This document shows, piece after piece, positions 26,434 through 36,256 of a stretch of DNA of 64,000 nt. The DNA comes from Arthrobacter globiformis. Lineage in GTDB: Bacteria; Actinomycetota; Actinomycetes; Actinomycetales; Micrococcaceae. The stretch spans positions 186,001 to 250,000 of the forward strand of contig NZ_JAUSZX010000001.1 of assembly GCF_030818015.1 (NCBI RefSeq). The letters run 5' to 3'. The position numbers and the translations under genes are program-made. The notes beneath the pieces were generated by a model. It was not told the DNA's origin. It saw only the letters and a program-made list of their open reading frames with translations, and ran no database searches. How positions within the stretch are numbered: position 1 is the first letter of the stretch; each line of letters begins with the position of its first letter.

Positions 26434-27938
26434 TTGGACTCCTCGGTTAGGGAAGATTCGACGTCGGCGGGAGAAGCGTGAGAGTCGGGAGAAGGAGCAA
26501 CTGACTCGGGCTGCTCAGCCCACCACGCCCGCAGCCGGGACTCGGCGTCAGCAGGATCGAGCGGGCCGTTGTCCATCCGTTCCTCCAGGAGGAACTTGTA
26601 CGCCCTGCCCACGACGGGTCCGGGTTTCAGGTCCAGCAGGGCCATGATCTCGGCGCCGTTGAGGTCCGGCCGGACCGCGTCCAAGGATTCCTGTTCACGG
26701 AGGGCCGCAATCCGGGCTTCGAGGTCGTCGTAGGCGAAGGACAGCCGGTCGGCCTTGCGCTGGTTGCGTGTGGTGACGTCGGAGCGGGTCAGGCGGTGCA
26801 GGCGTTCCAGCAGGGGACCGGCGTCGGTGACGTAACGGCGCACTGCGGAATCGGTCCAGCCGGCGTCTCCGTAGCCGTAGAAGCGCATGTGCAGTTCCAC
26901 GAGTCGGGCCACGGCCTTGATGGTGTCATTATCGAAGCGCAGGTTCTTCATCCGCTTCGTCGTCAGTTTGGCCCCCACCATGTCGTGGTGGCGGAAGCTG
27001 ACCGCACCGCCCGGTTCGAACCGGCGCGTAGCCGGCTTCCCGACGTCGTGCATCAGCGCCGCAAACCGCAGGACAAAGTCCGGACCGGGGACGGCGCCGT
27101 CGGAATCCGTCTCCAGGGCGGCCGCCTGTTCGAGGACCTGGAGGGAGTGCTGGTAGACGTCCTTGTGGCGGTGGTGCTCGTCAGATTCCAGCCTGAGCGC
27201 GGACACCTCGGGCAGCACGAACTCGGCAAGGCCGGTGTCCACCAGCAGGTCGATGCCCACGCGGGGATACCGCCCGCAGACGAGTTTGACCAACTCATCA
27301 CGGACGCGTTCAGCCGAGATGATGCTGATGCGCCCGGCCATCCGGGTCATGGCAACTCGGACGTCGTCCCGCACAGCCACCCCCAGCTGGGATGCAAACC
27401 TCGCTGCCCGCATCATCCGCAGGGGATCGTCGGAAAAAGATGCCTCGGGAGCGCCCGGGGTGGCCAGCACGGAGGCGTGCAGGTCGCGGACTCCGCCGAA
27501 AGGATCCACCAGTTCCATCGAGGGCAGCCGCAGGGCCATGGCGTTGATGGTGAAGTCGCGGCGCAGCAGGTCGTCCGTGAGGGAGGAACCGAAGGCCACC
27601 ACGGGCTTCCGGGACTCGGGGTCGTAGGCTTCGGCCCGGTAGGTAGTGATTTCGATCTGGAAGCCGGCCTTGCGCATGCCGATCGTTCCGAAAGCACGGC
27701 CGATCTCCCAGAAGTTGTCCGCCCACTTCTTGATCAGCGCCACGGTCTGGTCCGGCGTCGCGTCCGTCGTGAAATCGAGGTCGGGGGAGGTGCGGCCCAG
27801 GAAGAGGTCCCGGACCGGGCCGCCGACGAGCGACAGCTCATGACCGGCATCCACGAACCGTTGACCAAGCTCCAGGACCACCGGGTCCACCTGGAAGTCA
27901 ACGGTGTGAAGATCAGTCTTTTGATGTGCGTGCGCCAT
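26430..27938 (-). CDS. pcnA: CCA tRNA nucleotidyltransferase (HD-domain type)
   Basis: 502 aa. Nucleotidyltransferase head: SLVGGPVRDLFLGRTSPDLDFTTDATP (nucleotide-binding GGxVRD and the catalytic DxD), then DFTINAMALRLP. The neck follows, and an HD domain near 260-330 (FAALMHDVGKPATR). The same fold also includes poly(A) polymerases; CCA addition is the expected actinobacterial role. It adds or repairs the 3' CCA of tRNA, which matters here because the tRNA-Ile gene in this window lacks an encoded CCA. Next to nudix and murJ in the conserved order. Confidence 0.95.
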   Translation of the reverse strand: MAHAHQKTDLHTVDFQVDPVVLELGQRFVDAGHELSLVGGPVRDLFLGRTSPDLDFTTDATPDQTVALIKKWADNFWEIGRAFGTIGMRKAGFQIEITTYRAEAYDPESRKPVVAFGSSLTDDLLRRDFTINAMALRLPSMELVDPFGGVRDLHASVLATPGAPEASFSDDPLRMMRAARFASQLGVAVRDDVRVAMTRMAGRISIISAERVRDELVKLVCGRYPRVGIDLLVDTGLAEFVLPEVSALRLESDEHHRHKDVYQHSLQVLEQAAALETDSDGAVPGPDFVLRFAALMHDVGKPATRRFEPGGAVSFRHHDMVGAKLTTKRMKNLRFDNDTIKAVARLVELHMRFYGYGDAGWTDSAVRRYVTDAGPLLERLHRLTRSDVTTRNQRKADRLSFAYDDLEARIAALREQESLDAVRPDLNGAEIMALLDLKPGPVVGRAYKFLLEERMDNGPLDPADAESRLRAWWAEQPESVAPSPDSHASPADVESSLTEESK

Positions 27939-28085
27939 AGTTACTTAAGCTTGTCAGAAAACCAAGCCCCACCGCACCAAATCCCGTCATTGTCCGACGG
28001 CGCCGGCGAAGCCCGTCACATGGAGTCCACCTGCTGGCCATGTCCCGGTCATCACCGCGGGGCAAGAGTCGTTAGAGTGGACTGC

Positions 28086-28634
28086 ATGGCCCATCCAGTA
28101 CCGAGCGCTCCCGGCAGGAGGACGAACCCACCGTTGCCATCGGCAATCGGTGCCCACGTCGCGCCTGCACCGCACTCGGCCCCGGCCTCGCTCCCCACCG
28201 TTGAGGAGGTCTCCGCCGGGGGCGTCGTGGTGGACACGTCCGACGACGAACTGAGGGTTGCGATTATTGCCCGCCTTAACAGGGGCGGCCGGCTGGAGTG
28301 GTGCCTGCCCAAAGGGCATCCGGAGGGCCGGGAGAACAATGAGGAAGCCGCGGTCCGTGAGATTGCCGAGGAAACCGGCATCGACGGTGACATTCTGGCC
28401 CCGCTGGGCAGCATCGATTACTGGTTCACTGTCAGCGGGCACCGCGTCCACAAGACAGTCCACCACTACCTGCTGCGAGCCACCGGGGGTGAACTCACCA
28501 TCGAAAACGATCCTGACAAGGAAGCGGTTGATGTTGCCTGGGTTCCCATCCACGAGCTTGCCCGCAAGCTTTCGTTCCCCAATGAACGCCGCATCGCCGA
28601 CCTGGCACGCGAAGTCCTTCCCGAGCACCTCTGA
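28086..28634 (+). CDS. NUDIX hydrolase
   Basis: 182 aa. The Nudix box is complete: GHPEGRENNEEAAVREIAEETGI (about 77-99) in the order G-x5-E-x7-REUxEExGU. The first 35 residues are Pro/Ala-rich and probably disordered. It hydrolyses a nucleoside diphosphate linked to another group; the substrate is not readable. It is the first gene of the plus-strand set and sits 62 bp before murJ, divergent from pcnA with 147 bp between the starts. The longer frame from 26796 is antisense to pcnA and was rejected. Confidence 0.92.
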   Translation: MAHPVPSAPGRRTNPPLPSAIGAHVAPAPHSAPASLPTVEEVSAGGVVVDTSDDELRVAIIARLNRGGRLEWCLPKGHPEGRENNEEAAVREIAEETGIDGDILAPLGSIDYWFTVSGHRVHKTVHHYLLRATGGELTIENDPDKEAVDVAWVPIHELARKLSFPNERRIADLAREVLPEHL

Positions 28635-28696
28635 CCGTCCGGCAATGCCCGCCGGATGCCCTTTGCGTGCCGCAAAATCAGCGTCCGGGTGAGACG

Positions 28697-30820
28697 ATGA
28701 AGACGATGTCAGCAGCCAATCCGTCCTCCGACCAGCCCGCACAGCCGGGCGAAACACCATCCGGTGTGACGCCTGCCAGCGAGGCAGCCTCCAGTGCCGC
28801 GCAGCCCGGCGAGGCCCGTTCCAGCGCCATCATGGCGGCCGGAACCCTCGTTTCGCGTTTTCTGGGCTTCGGCAAGACCTGGATGCTGGGCGCCGCCCTC
28901 GGCTTGGGCTCCACAGTCACTGACACTTTCATCAACGCCAACAACCTGCCCAACCTGATCTTCCTTCTGGTAGCTGGCGGCGTCTTCAATGCGGTGCTGG
29001 TGCCACAGATCATCAAAGCGAGCAAGGCCCCGGACAGGGGAGCGGACTACATCAGCAGGCTGCTCACGCTGGCCGTCCTGGTGCTGATGTCCCTGACCCT
29101 GCTCGTCACCCTGTTTGCACCGGCCGTTATTGAACTCACAACGCAGGGCTACTCGCCGCAGCAGAAGTCGCTGGCCGTTGCCTTCGCCTTCTGGTGCCTG
29201 CCGCAGATTTTCTTCTACGGCCTGTATGCCCTGCTCACCCAGGTCCTCAATGCCAATGGCGCGTTTGGACCTGCCATGTGGGCGCCCATTCTGAACAACA
29301 TCGTGGCCATCGCGGGCCTCGGCATGTTCATATGGATTTTCGGCGCCAACACGACCAATCCGCATTCGCTGGACAACTGGGGCGGGTCCCAGACGTTTTA
29401 TGTCGCCGGTTTCTCCACGATCGGCGTGGTTGCCCAGACCGCCATTCTGCTGGTTCCCGTGTTCCGGCTGAAGCTGGGACTGCGTCCGCGGTTCGGCTGG
29501 CGCGGCGTGGGACTCGGCCACGCCGCAAGACTGAGCGTGTGGACGCTCTTGACGGCCGCCGTCGGGCAGCTCGCCTTCCTGTACGTAATGCGCATCGCCA
29601 CCATTCCCGGTACCGAGCGGCTTCGCCTCGAGAAGGCGGGTGACCATGGCACAGCCGCCATGCTGCCCGGCAACGCCGTGCTCGAGGTGGCCAGCCAGCT
29701 GTACCTGCTGCCGCACTCGATCATCGCGCTCTCCCTGGCCACCGTGCTGTTCAACAGGATGACCAGGGCTTCCCAGGATGGGAACCGTGCGGAGCTCCGC
29801 GATGCCCTGTCCCACGGCCTGCGGACCATGGCCGTGGCGACCGTTTTCGGAGCCTTGGCGCTTTTCGCCCTGGCGGGTCCGTTGGGCATGTTTTTCTCCG
29901 GCGGTCGCCCCACGGACGGTGTCCTGCTGGCGCAGACCCTCACCATCCTGGCGCTCAGCACCCCGTTCATGAGCGCCAACTTCATGATGTCCCGGGTCTT
30001 TTACGCGAACGAGGACGCGCGCACGCCGTTCTACATCCAGCTGGTGCTGGCCCTGGTTAATGTCGTGGCCGCGTTCTTCATCCAGTTCCTGCCGTTCGAC
30101 CAGATCATTTTCGCCATCGCCGTCCTATACACCGCAGGGAACATCCTCTCGGTGGTCGTCTCCGCCATCTTCCTCCGCCGGCTGCTGGGACACCTGGACG
30201 GTCCGCGGATCATCAACTCATACATCCGCATGGGCTACGCCGCCCTCGGCTCGGCCATTGCCGGCGTGGGGGCACTGTGGCTCATGGGCAGCTACAGCCC
30301 GGTCGGCTTCGCCTGGAGCAGCCGGCCCGCCGCCCTGGTGACCATCGTCGTCGTCGGGCCTGTCATGCTTGCCGCGTACCTGGTGCTGCTGAAGCTGTTC
30401 CGGGTCACCGAGCTGCGCGACCTGCTGCGGCCGCTGCTGGGGCGGCTGGGCCGCGGTTCCGGCGCACCGGCGGCTGCTCCGCCTGCCCGTGCAACCGCGG
30501 GGGCTTCGGCTGCCGGAGCGTCCCCTGGCACTGCCTCGAGGCGGCGTCCGACGCCGGAACGCGCCACGGTCTCTTCGGACACCGGCCTGATTCCCCGGAT
30601 TTCCGGCGAGTTCGATTCTGCCTCCTTCCGTGTCGGGCCTACGCCCCGGCCGGAACCGGAAGATTACGACGGCGCCGCTTACCTTCCTGAGGAGGACGTC
30701 CCCGGGACAGCCCGAGGGAACGTCCTGCGCGGGGAGATCCCGCTCCCTGGCCGCCGGACCTATCAGGGGACCCCCGGCCAGAACCCGCATTTCCCGTCGC
30801 GGCGGCGGAAGAAAAAGTAG
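28697..30820 (+). CDS. murJ: lipid II flippase MurJ
   Basis: About 707 aa. Cytoplasmic N-terminal tail of 35-40 residues, then 14 or so membrane spans beginning SSAIMAAGTLVSRFLGFGKTWMLGAALGLG, with MurJ motifs such as NLIFLLVAGGVFNAVLVP and PNLIF. The C-terminal 140 residues are disordered, Pro/Ala-rich and Arg/Lys-rich at the end. It flips lipid II across the membrane for peptidoglycan synthesis. In mycobacteria MurJ carries an attached pseudokinase and carbohydrate-binding-like domain; here that part is the next gene. Starts at 28697 or 28706 are both possible. Confidence 0.95.
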   Translation: MKTMSAANPSSDQPAQPGETPSGVTPASEAASSAAQPGEARSSAIMAAGTLVSRFLGFGKTWMLGAALGLGSTVTDTFINANNLPNLIFLLVAGGVFNAVLVPQIIKASKAPDRGADYISRLLTLAVLVLMSLTLLVTLFAPAVIELTTQGYSPQQKSLAVAFAFWCLPQIFFYGLYALLTQVLNANGAFGPAMWAPILNNIVAIAGLGMFIWIFGANTTNPHSLDNWGGSQTFYVAGFSTIGVVAQTAILLVPVFRLKLGLRPRFGWRGVGLGHAARLSVWTLLTAAVGQLAFLYVMRIATIPGTERLRLEKAGDHGTAAMLPGNAVLEVASQLYLLPHSIIALSLATVLFNRMTRASQDGNRAELRDALSHGLRTMAVATVFGALALFALAGPLGMFFSGGRPTDGVLLAQTLTILALSTPFMSANFMMSRVFYANEDARTPFYIQLVLALVNVVAAFFIQFLPFDQIIFAIAVLYTAGNILSVVVSAIFLRRLLGHLDGPRIINSYIRMGYAALGSAIAGVGALWLMGSYSPVGFAWSSRPAALVTIVVVGPVMLAAYLVLLKLFRVTELRDLLRPLLGRLGRGSGAPAAAPPARATAGASAAGASPGTASRRRPTPERATVSSDTGLIPRISGEFDSASFRVGPTPRPEPEDYDGAAYLPEEDVPGTARGNVLRGEIPLPGRRTYQGTPGQNPHFPSRRRKKK

Positions 30821-30992
30821 CCTGGACGGGAGTCGGCCAGCCCCGTCTTCCGCGGCCGTTGCACAGCATCGGCTAGGATCGAGGGGAACAAGGGTAGTTG
30901 CAGACCAAGGGGTCCGCCGGCGCGCCGGAGGCCTTCTCCGGCGATGCATCGCCAGGGCCAGAAGCAATTCCCGGACAGGCTAGGAGGAACAC

Positions 30993-32729
30993 GTGTCCCA
31001 CCCGATCGATGTCGGATCAGTACTTGGCGGCCGCTACAAGGTCACGGCCACAGTGCTGAGTTCGCATGACCAGGATCTGGTGCTGGACGGTGTGGACCAG
31101 GTGCTGAACCGTCCGGTCAGCATCCTGGTGGCCGGCCCGTACAACGCTGACCAGGTAGCCCAAAGCGCCCGCGAAGTGGCCACGGGAGAGCGCCCGGGAA
31201 ACGTGCAGATCCTGGACCTCGGAGTCAGCGACGCAACGACGTATCTGATCACCAACCACACCTCGGCCGCTGACCTGCTGGACCTCGTGGTTGCCTCAAA
31301 CCCGCCCTACGTAGAGCCGTTCTTCACGGACACCCTGGGCAGCGAGATCTTCGGCCAGGCCCGCTCCTACGAACCCGAAGCCTACGACGACGAAGACGAG
31401 GTCGAAGCCGGGTACATCAACTACAACGAAGGCCAGTCACGGCCGGACGGGCAGTACCCTGCCACCGCGCCGGCCCCCGCCGCCAGCCGGTCCAGCCACG
31501 GGGCAGCGGCTCCGCAGGGGCTGGGGCAGCAGGCTCCTGCGCAGGCACCCACAGCGCCGGCGCGGAAGGCTCCTGTCGTGCCGCCGCTTCCTTCGGCCCG
31601 TCCCGCCGCGGGTGCCGGTGCCGCAGGTGCCGCAGCCGCGGGTGTGGCTGGCGCAGGTGCCGCCGCCGCGGGGGTGGCTGGGTCGCGGAGCAACAGGCAG
31701 GGCGTCCCGGAGACCACTGCGCCGCAGCCGATTCAGCCGGATCAGGGCTACGAGCAGGACGCCGCGCAGCATAACAACGTTGAGCAGGCACTTCTGCAGC
31801 GCGACAACAACCGCCCCGGAAACGCCGCACGAGGTGCCGCGGGCGCACGTGCAGCGGCCGCCGGTGCCGCCGCCGCTTCGGGTGACGGCCATAACTCATC
31901 CAAGGTGTCGCTGTGGTCCGAAAACGACTATGACTACGTCCCCGAAGACGAGTACGACGACGAGGGCACCAACGCGCACGAGCAGGACCGCCGTGCAGGC
32001 AATTTCCCTGCCGTTGCCCGCACCGGCACTGCTCCCGCTGCCGACTATTACGGCGATGAAGACGACGAGCCACAGAAGGAACCGCGTTCCATGCGGTGGC
32101 TTGTCGGTGGCCTTCTCGCGGCCGTACTGATCGTCGGGCTCATCTTCGCCGTGACCAACCTCGGCAGCCTCTTCAAGAGCGCACCGCAAACGGAAGCGAC
32201 CCCCGGAGCCACCGCACCGCCGTCGGCTGCCACCGAGCCGAGTGCCGGAACGCCGACCAAGAGCACCGCTCCGGCGGCAGGGCCGCCGGCCATCGAGGGG
32301 ATCACCCGCCAGGGCAACTTTGATTTCGCTGCGACGTACGACGACGACCTCGGCAAGGCGTTCGACGGAAATGCGGCCAGCTACTGGTCAGACATGGAGT
32401 TTGCTACCGAGGACTGGGGCGGCCTTGCTCCCGAGGGTGTCCCGCTGGTGGTCAAGCTCAAGAGCCCGTCCCAGGTCTCCTCGATCACTCTGAACCAGCT
32501 GGGTGCCTCGGGCGGAAGCATCACGGTCTACACCAACGACCGCCCGGCGCTCGACGGTGCTAAGCAGGTGGGAACCAACAGCTTCACCTCGCCTGACCTC
32601 ACCATGCCGCTGGCCGAACCGGTGACCGCGCAGTACGTCATCATCTCGATCAAGAACCTGCCCAAGCTTGCTGCTCCGAAGACCCGCTTTGGTTACGGCC
32701 TGCGGCTCGCGGAGATCAAGGTCCAGTAG
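30993..32729 (+). CDS. degenerate protein-kinase-like membrane protein, MurJ partner
   Basis: 578 aa. Residues 1-115 resemble the N-lobe of a kinase (VLGGRYKVTATVL) but no HRD, DFG or ATP lysine pattern is visible, so it would be a pseudokinase. Residues 130-360 are a long Ala/Pro/Gly linker with some acidic stretches. A single span follows at about 367-390 (MRWLVGGLLAAVLIVGLIFAV), and the outside part ends in a beta-rich domain (about 440-578; FAATYDDDLGKAFDGNAASYW) like F5/8-type or carbohydrate-binding modules. Together with murJ this is a split form of the mycobacterial fusion and probably links lipid II transport to signalling. Confidence 0.82.
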   Translation: MSHPIDVGSVLGGRYKVTATVLSSHDQDLVLDGVDQVLNRPVSILVAGPYNADQVAQSAREVATGERPGNVQILDLGVSDATTYLITNHTSAADLLDLVVASNPPYVEPFFTDTLGSEIFGQARSYEPEAYDDEDEVEAGYINYNEGQSRPDGQYPATAPAPAASRSSHGAAAPQGLGQQAPAQAPTAPARKAPVVPPLPSARPAAGAGAAGAAAAGVAGAGAAAAGVAGSRSNRQGVPETTAPQPIQPDQGYEQDAAQHNNVEQALLQRDNNRPGNAARGAAGARAAAAGAAAASGDGHNSSKVSLWSENDYDYVPEDEYDDEGTNAHEQDRRAGNFPAVARTGTAPAADYYGDEDDEPQKEPRSMRWLVGGLLAAVLIVGLIFAVTNLGSLFKSAPQTEATPGATAPPSAATEPSAGTPTKSTAPAAGPPAIEGITRQGNFDFAATYDDDLGKAFDGNAASYWSDMEFATEDWGGLAPEGVPLVVKLKSPSQVSSITLNQLGASGGSITVYTNDRPALDGAKQVGTNSFTSPDLTMPLAEPVTAQYVIISIKNLPKLAAPKTRFGYGLRLAEIKVQ

Positions 32730-32871
32730 GGTCACTGCCGTTCAGCAGTCACGTTCCTCCCGGGCGTAACCGGCATGCCCTGGGGTCGCCGGAGGCGGTA
32801 CCCTTGTGGAAAGTCCCGTGGCGGTGTGTCCGTGCAGGCACGGGCGTTCTCGCCTGCCTCCAAACACGTTT

Positions 32872-32897
32872 GGAATATTCCGCACTGCCAATCAGTT
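32872..32897 (+). promoter_or_regulatory. sigma-R/SigH-type promoter for trxB-trxA
   Basis: GGAAT at 32872-32876, an 18-base spacer, then GTT(G) at 32895-32898, which is the consensus of disulphide-stress sigma factors of the SigR (Streptomyces) and SigH (Mycobacterium) group, whose classic target is trxBA. It lies 59 bp upstream of the trxB start. Confidence 0.75.
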
Positions 32898-32955
32898 GTG
32901 CCATGTGGCCGGCCGGAAGGCTGGCGCATCGACAAAGGAAGAGGTTCACCGTTCA

Positions 32956-33912
32956 GTGAGCACCGCAGAAAACAGCGCGTCAGAAGTACGTGATGTCATC
33001 ATCGTCGGCTCCGGCCCCGCAGGTTACACGGCCGCCGTGTACACGGCCCGCGCCAACCTGAAGCCGCTGCTGCTGGCTGGCTCCGTTACCGCGGGCGGTG
33101 AGCTCATGAACACCACGGATGTCGAGAACTACCCGGGCTTCCCGGAGGGCATCATGGGTCCGGACCTGATGGAGAACTTCGAAAAGCAGGCTGCCCGCTT
33201 CGGCACCGAGATCCAGTTCGAGGACGTCACAGCCTTGGATCTCGACGGCGACATCAAGACGGTCACGATCGCAACGGGGGAGACCTTCCGCGCCCGCGCC
33301 ATCATTCTTTCCACCGGCTCGGCGTATCGTGAACTCGGCCTGGCCAACGAAAAGCGGCTCTCGGGCCACGGTGTCAGCTGGTGTGCAACCTGCGACGGTT
33401 TCTTCTTCAAGGACCAGGACATCGCAGTGATCGGCGGCGGCGACTCTGCCATGGAGGAAGCACTCTTCCTCACCAAGTTCGCCAAGTCCGTGACCGTGGT
33501 GCACCGCCGCGACACGCTGAAGGCGTCCAAAATCATGGGTGACCGCGCGCAGGCCCACGAGAAGATCAGCTTCGTGTGGAACACCGCCGTCGAGGACGTC
33601 CTCGGCGGAGACAAAGTCACCGGCCTGAAGCTGAAGAACCTGGTCGACGGCACCGAGTCCGAGCTCGCCGTGACCGGCGTCTTCGTGGCGATAGGCAACG
33701 ATCCGCGCACAGAGCTCATCAAGGACAGCCTCGAGATCACGGACGCCGGAACCATCGCCGTCGAGGGCCGCAGCTCCCGCACCAGCATCAAGGGAGTCTT
33801 CGCCGCCGGCGACGTCGTGGACCCGACCTACCGCCAGGCGATCACTGCATCAGGCTCCGGCTGTGTTGCAGCGATCGACGTCGAGCACTACCTCGCAGAC
33901 CTTCACGCCTGA
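32956..33912 (+). CDS. trxB: thioredoxin reductase
   Basis: 318 aa. FAD-binding GSGPAGYTAAVYTARANL at the N-terminus, redox-active CATC (in SWCATCDGFFF), NADPH site GGGDSAMEEALFL and the C-terminal FAD motif GVFAAGDVVDPTYRQAITASGSG. It passes electrons from NADPH to thioredoxin. GTG start at 32956, which follows a purine-rich site (AAGGAAGAGG); the longer frame from 32806 begins before the predicted promoter. 39 bp separate it from trxA, a normal operon distance. Confidence 0.97.
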   Translation: MSTAENSASEVRDVIIVGSGPAGYTAAVYTARANLKPLLLAGSVTAGGELMNTTDVENYPGFPEGIMGPDLMENFEKQAARFGTEIQFEDVTALDLDGDIKTVTIATGETFRARAIILSTGSAYRELGLANEKRLSGHGVSWCATCDGFFFKDQDIAVIGGGDSAMEEALFLTKFAKSVTVVHRRDTLKASKIMGDRAQAHEKISFVWNTAVEDVLGGDKVTGLKLKNLVDGTESELAVTGVFVAIGNDPRTELIKDSLEITDAGTIAVEGRSSRTSIKGVFAAGDVVDPTYRQAITASGSGCVAAIDVEHYLADLHA

Positions 33913-33951
33913 CCGGCGCTGAAAAATCATTCGAAGAGAGAGACAAGGGTT

Positions 33952-34278
33952 ATGAGCAACGCAAAAGACGTAACTGACGCGAGCTTCAGCACTGATGTAC
34001 TCGCCGCTGACAAGCCGGTAATCGTTGACTTCTGGGCCGAATGGTGCGGTCCGTGCCGGAAACTGGGTCCCATCCTGGATGAGATCTCGGTGGAGTACGG
34101 CGAGAAGGTCAATGTCGTCAAGGTGAACGTCGATGACAACCCGGCCATCGCCGCGGAGTACGGCATCACCTCCATTCCCGCCGTGTACCTGTTCCAGGGC
34201 GGCGAAGTGAAGAGCACAGTCATCGGTGCCAAGCCGAAGCAGTTCTTCGAGAAGGAATTCGCGGACGTTCTGTCCTAA
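33952..34278 (+). CDS. trxA: thioredoxin
   Basis: 108 aa with the active site WCGPCRK (W-C-G-P-C) at about 31-37, and cis-Pro loop SIPAVYLF. It is reduced by TrxB and reduces ribonucleotide reductase and other proteins. Its stop is 55 bp before a textbook terminator, so the trx unit ends here. In most related genomes a parB gene follows soon after; here a 6.7-kb gene-free region intervenes. Confidence 0.97.
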   Translation: MSNAKDVTDASFSTDVLAADKPVIVDFWAEWCGPCRKLGPILDEISVEYGEKVNVVKVNVDDNPAIAAEYGITSIPAVYLFQGGEVKSTVIGAKPKQFFEKEFADVLS

Positions 34279-34333
34279 GCCACATCAGGCCTTGACGGGA
34301 AACCTGACAGGCAACGCCGGCGATGCGTACAAC

Positions 34334-34372
34334 GGTGGCCATCACTCTCAGGGGAGTGGTGGCCACCTTTTT
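34334..34372 (+). terminator. Rho-independent terminator of trxB-trxA
   Basis: 14-bp stem with one G-T pair (GGTGGCCATCACTC, 34334-34347, against GAGTGGTGGCCACC, 34354-34367), then TTTTT. It marks the left boundary of the gene-free region. Confidence 0.9.
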
Positions 34373-34796
34373 GTTCCTCTGCTGGGTCTCGTGCACGATG
34401 ACACCTGCAGCTCAGCGACGGCGTCATCACCAGCAGGGGAGGCCGAAGGCCCCAGCCAGTCCAGCCTTACAGCCGTCCGGTCCAGCGTAGGCCGATACGC
34501 TCGTGCCGCAGACTTCAATCCCGAGTCCAATCCGGGGGCCCAGTGCAGGCATGCTCACAAGTGGAGCCAAACTTCGAGGCAGTTGGGCTAAACGAACCTC
34601 TTTCGATTTCTTTCTCGCTGTATTTTCACCCAGAATCCATCCGACGACACCGAAGCGTGGTGCGAGCAACCTTTGACCCGCAGACACCCTCCAGAACCGC
34701 CGCATCTTGGCTGATGACCTTTTCAGATCGGGTGCATTCGATGTCCTTCGGAGCTAGCCGAAACCAGTTCCTCCGAGGCGCCCGCCCAGTGGCAAT

Positions 34797-34810
34797 GTTT
34801 CACGTGAAAC
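34797..34810. promoter_or_regulatory. parS site 1
   Basis: Exact GTTTCACGTGAAAC, the ParB-binding palindrome. The six bases after it (TAGCGG) are the same as after the site at 36594. Confidence 0.9.
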
Positions 34811-35269
34811 TAGCGGGCTGAGCGACTGGATCTGGGATCTGGGCCACGACGTGCCCCATTCGCGTACAGGGCCGCCGGCGTGGGCCGCCATTGTGGGGTT
34901 TGCCAGAAAAAAACGACCCATCTCAGTAACAGTCCACGTTCATGCCGGCACTACGCGCACCCCGCGCACGTTTCGCAAAGCATTGGGAACGACTGTCTCC
35001 GCAACAGCGCGTCCGCAAGGGACTTCTGGTGATGCCCACCAGTCATTACCGGCAGCGCCATGAACGACACGAACTACCCCTGAAGGCGCCCCGCAATGTA
35101 CTGACAAATCGAACTCCGGGCCTTCACTTAGGCGCGGTCCCCTTCTTGGCGCAGCCGCTCGGACCGCGGCGCATGGTGCCGGCTACAGCACCGGCGGATA
35201 TAACAGCGTCTCCTGGGAACCCGAAAGCCCTCGGCGAACGCCTTGCTGGGAGCCCTTTGAGGCAGGTGT

Positions 35270-35283
35270 GTTTCACGTGAAAC
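35270..35283. promoter_or_regulatory. parS site 2
   Basis: Exact 14-mer; also perfect to the 16-bp form TGTTTCACGTGAAACA (35269-35284) and beyond by one more pair. Confidence 0.95.
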
Positions 35284-35478
35284 ACACCGCACCGACCGTA
35301 GCAGTCCTGAGCAGTCCCCTACCCGACTATCCATCCAGTTGCCCGCCATAAACAGACAGCACCGGCCCGCGGCTGGACACATCAGGGCGTACCCTGAGCC
35401 CTCAGCGCACCCCTCTATCCGCAGCGTTTGGGGCGTCCCCGCCTGACTCCGACCCAGTCTTGCGCGGGGGCTATAGAA

Positions 35479-35497
35479 CGCCCGCCTCCGGCGGGCG
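35479..35497. repeat. GC-rich hairpin in the gene-free region
   Basis: CGCCCGCC (35479-35486) and GGCGGGCG (35490-35497) around a TCC loop. No T-run, so it is not an obvious terminator. Confidence 0.7.
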
Positions 35498-36182
35498 GGC
35501 GGTTCAGATTGTCACAGATCTCCAATAGCCACCAGATGCCCCATGTTCCGATCGCGTGATTTCCGAAATCCGGCATGGGAAGCGAATGAGTGGCGAATGC
35601 GACAAATCCGCTGCGTGGACGGATATTCAACGCAAATCGCTAGTCAAAGCAAGCACCCGATCCGCCTGCACACTCACCTACCCAGAAACTGAAGAAGGCT
35701 CACCAAGAACTGGAGGATTCTTCAGGAGATTCTTCGTGGGTGCAGAGGGTGCCTCCCTTCGGCCAGCCTGCGGCGACACTAATCGATTCACCTGCACCCG
35801 GGCCACGCACTCAATGCACCATGGGCACGTAGCGGAACATACGCCCGCGTCAGAGAGCATCAAGGAAGAACAGAGCCATCTGCCGAACTCAATCGCGGCC
35901 AGGAAGTAGGTAGGCGTGTGCGCTTGGGCGGACTAACGAATATAGCGCCGGAGGAGACCAGCTTTCGCTCGAACCACTCCAATTGCTTGGAGACTGTCAT
36001 CGGAGCCTGACATGCCGCCCGCCAGGACAGCATAGACAATGAAGGGGTTGTGTTCCGCGAAGATGCCGTGTGCTTCTGTACGCAACGTGGTCAAGTAGTC
36101 ACCTCTGGGGCGGCCAACCGCGCTATCCTGCAGGGTCGGCCCTGTGCAGCACCGGCAGTGTTTAGCCGAGACGCAAGTTCTC

Positions 36183-36196
36183 ATTTCAGGTGAAAC
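36183..36196. promoter_or_regulatory. degenerate parS-like site
   Basis: ATTTCAGGTGAAAC: two changes from the palindrome, one in the central CACGTG. It lies 47 bp before an exact site and may be a decayed copy; ParB binding is doubtful. Confidence 0.4.
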
Positions 36197-36242
36197 ACGA
36201 ACAATCTTGGCGGGTCGCATGCCACCACTATCCCGTAAGGGT

Positions 36243-36256
36243 GTTTCACGTGAAAC
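36243..36256. promoter_or_regulatory. parS site 3
   Basis: Exact 14-mer, perfect to the 16-bp consensus (36242-36257). Confidence 0.95.

Noticed and set aside
26796..28634. 612-codon plus-strand ORF over pcnA and the nudix gene
   Set aside because: The first 430 codons are antisense to pcnA. Only the last 182 codons, from ATG 28086, are the nudix gene.
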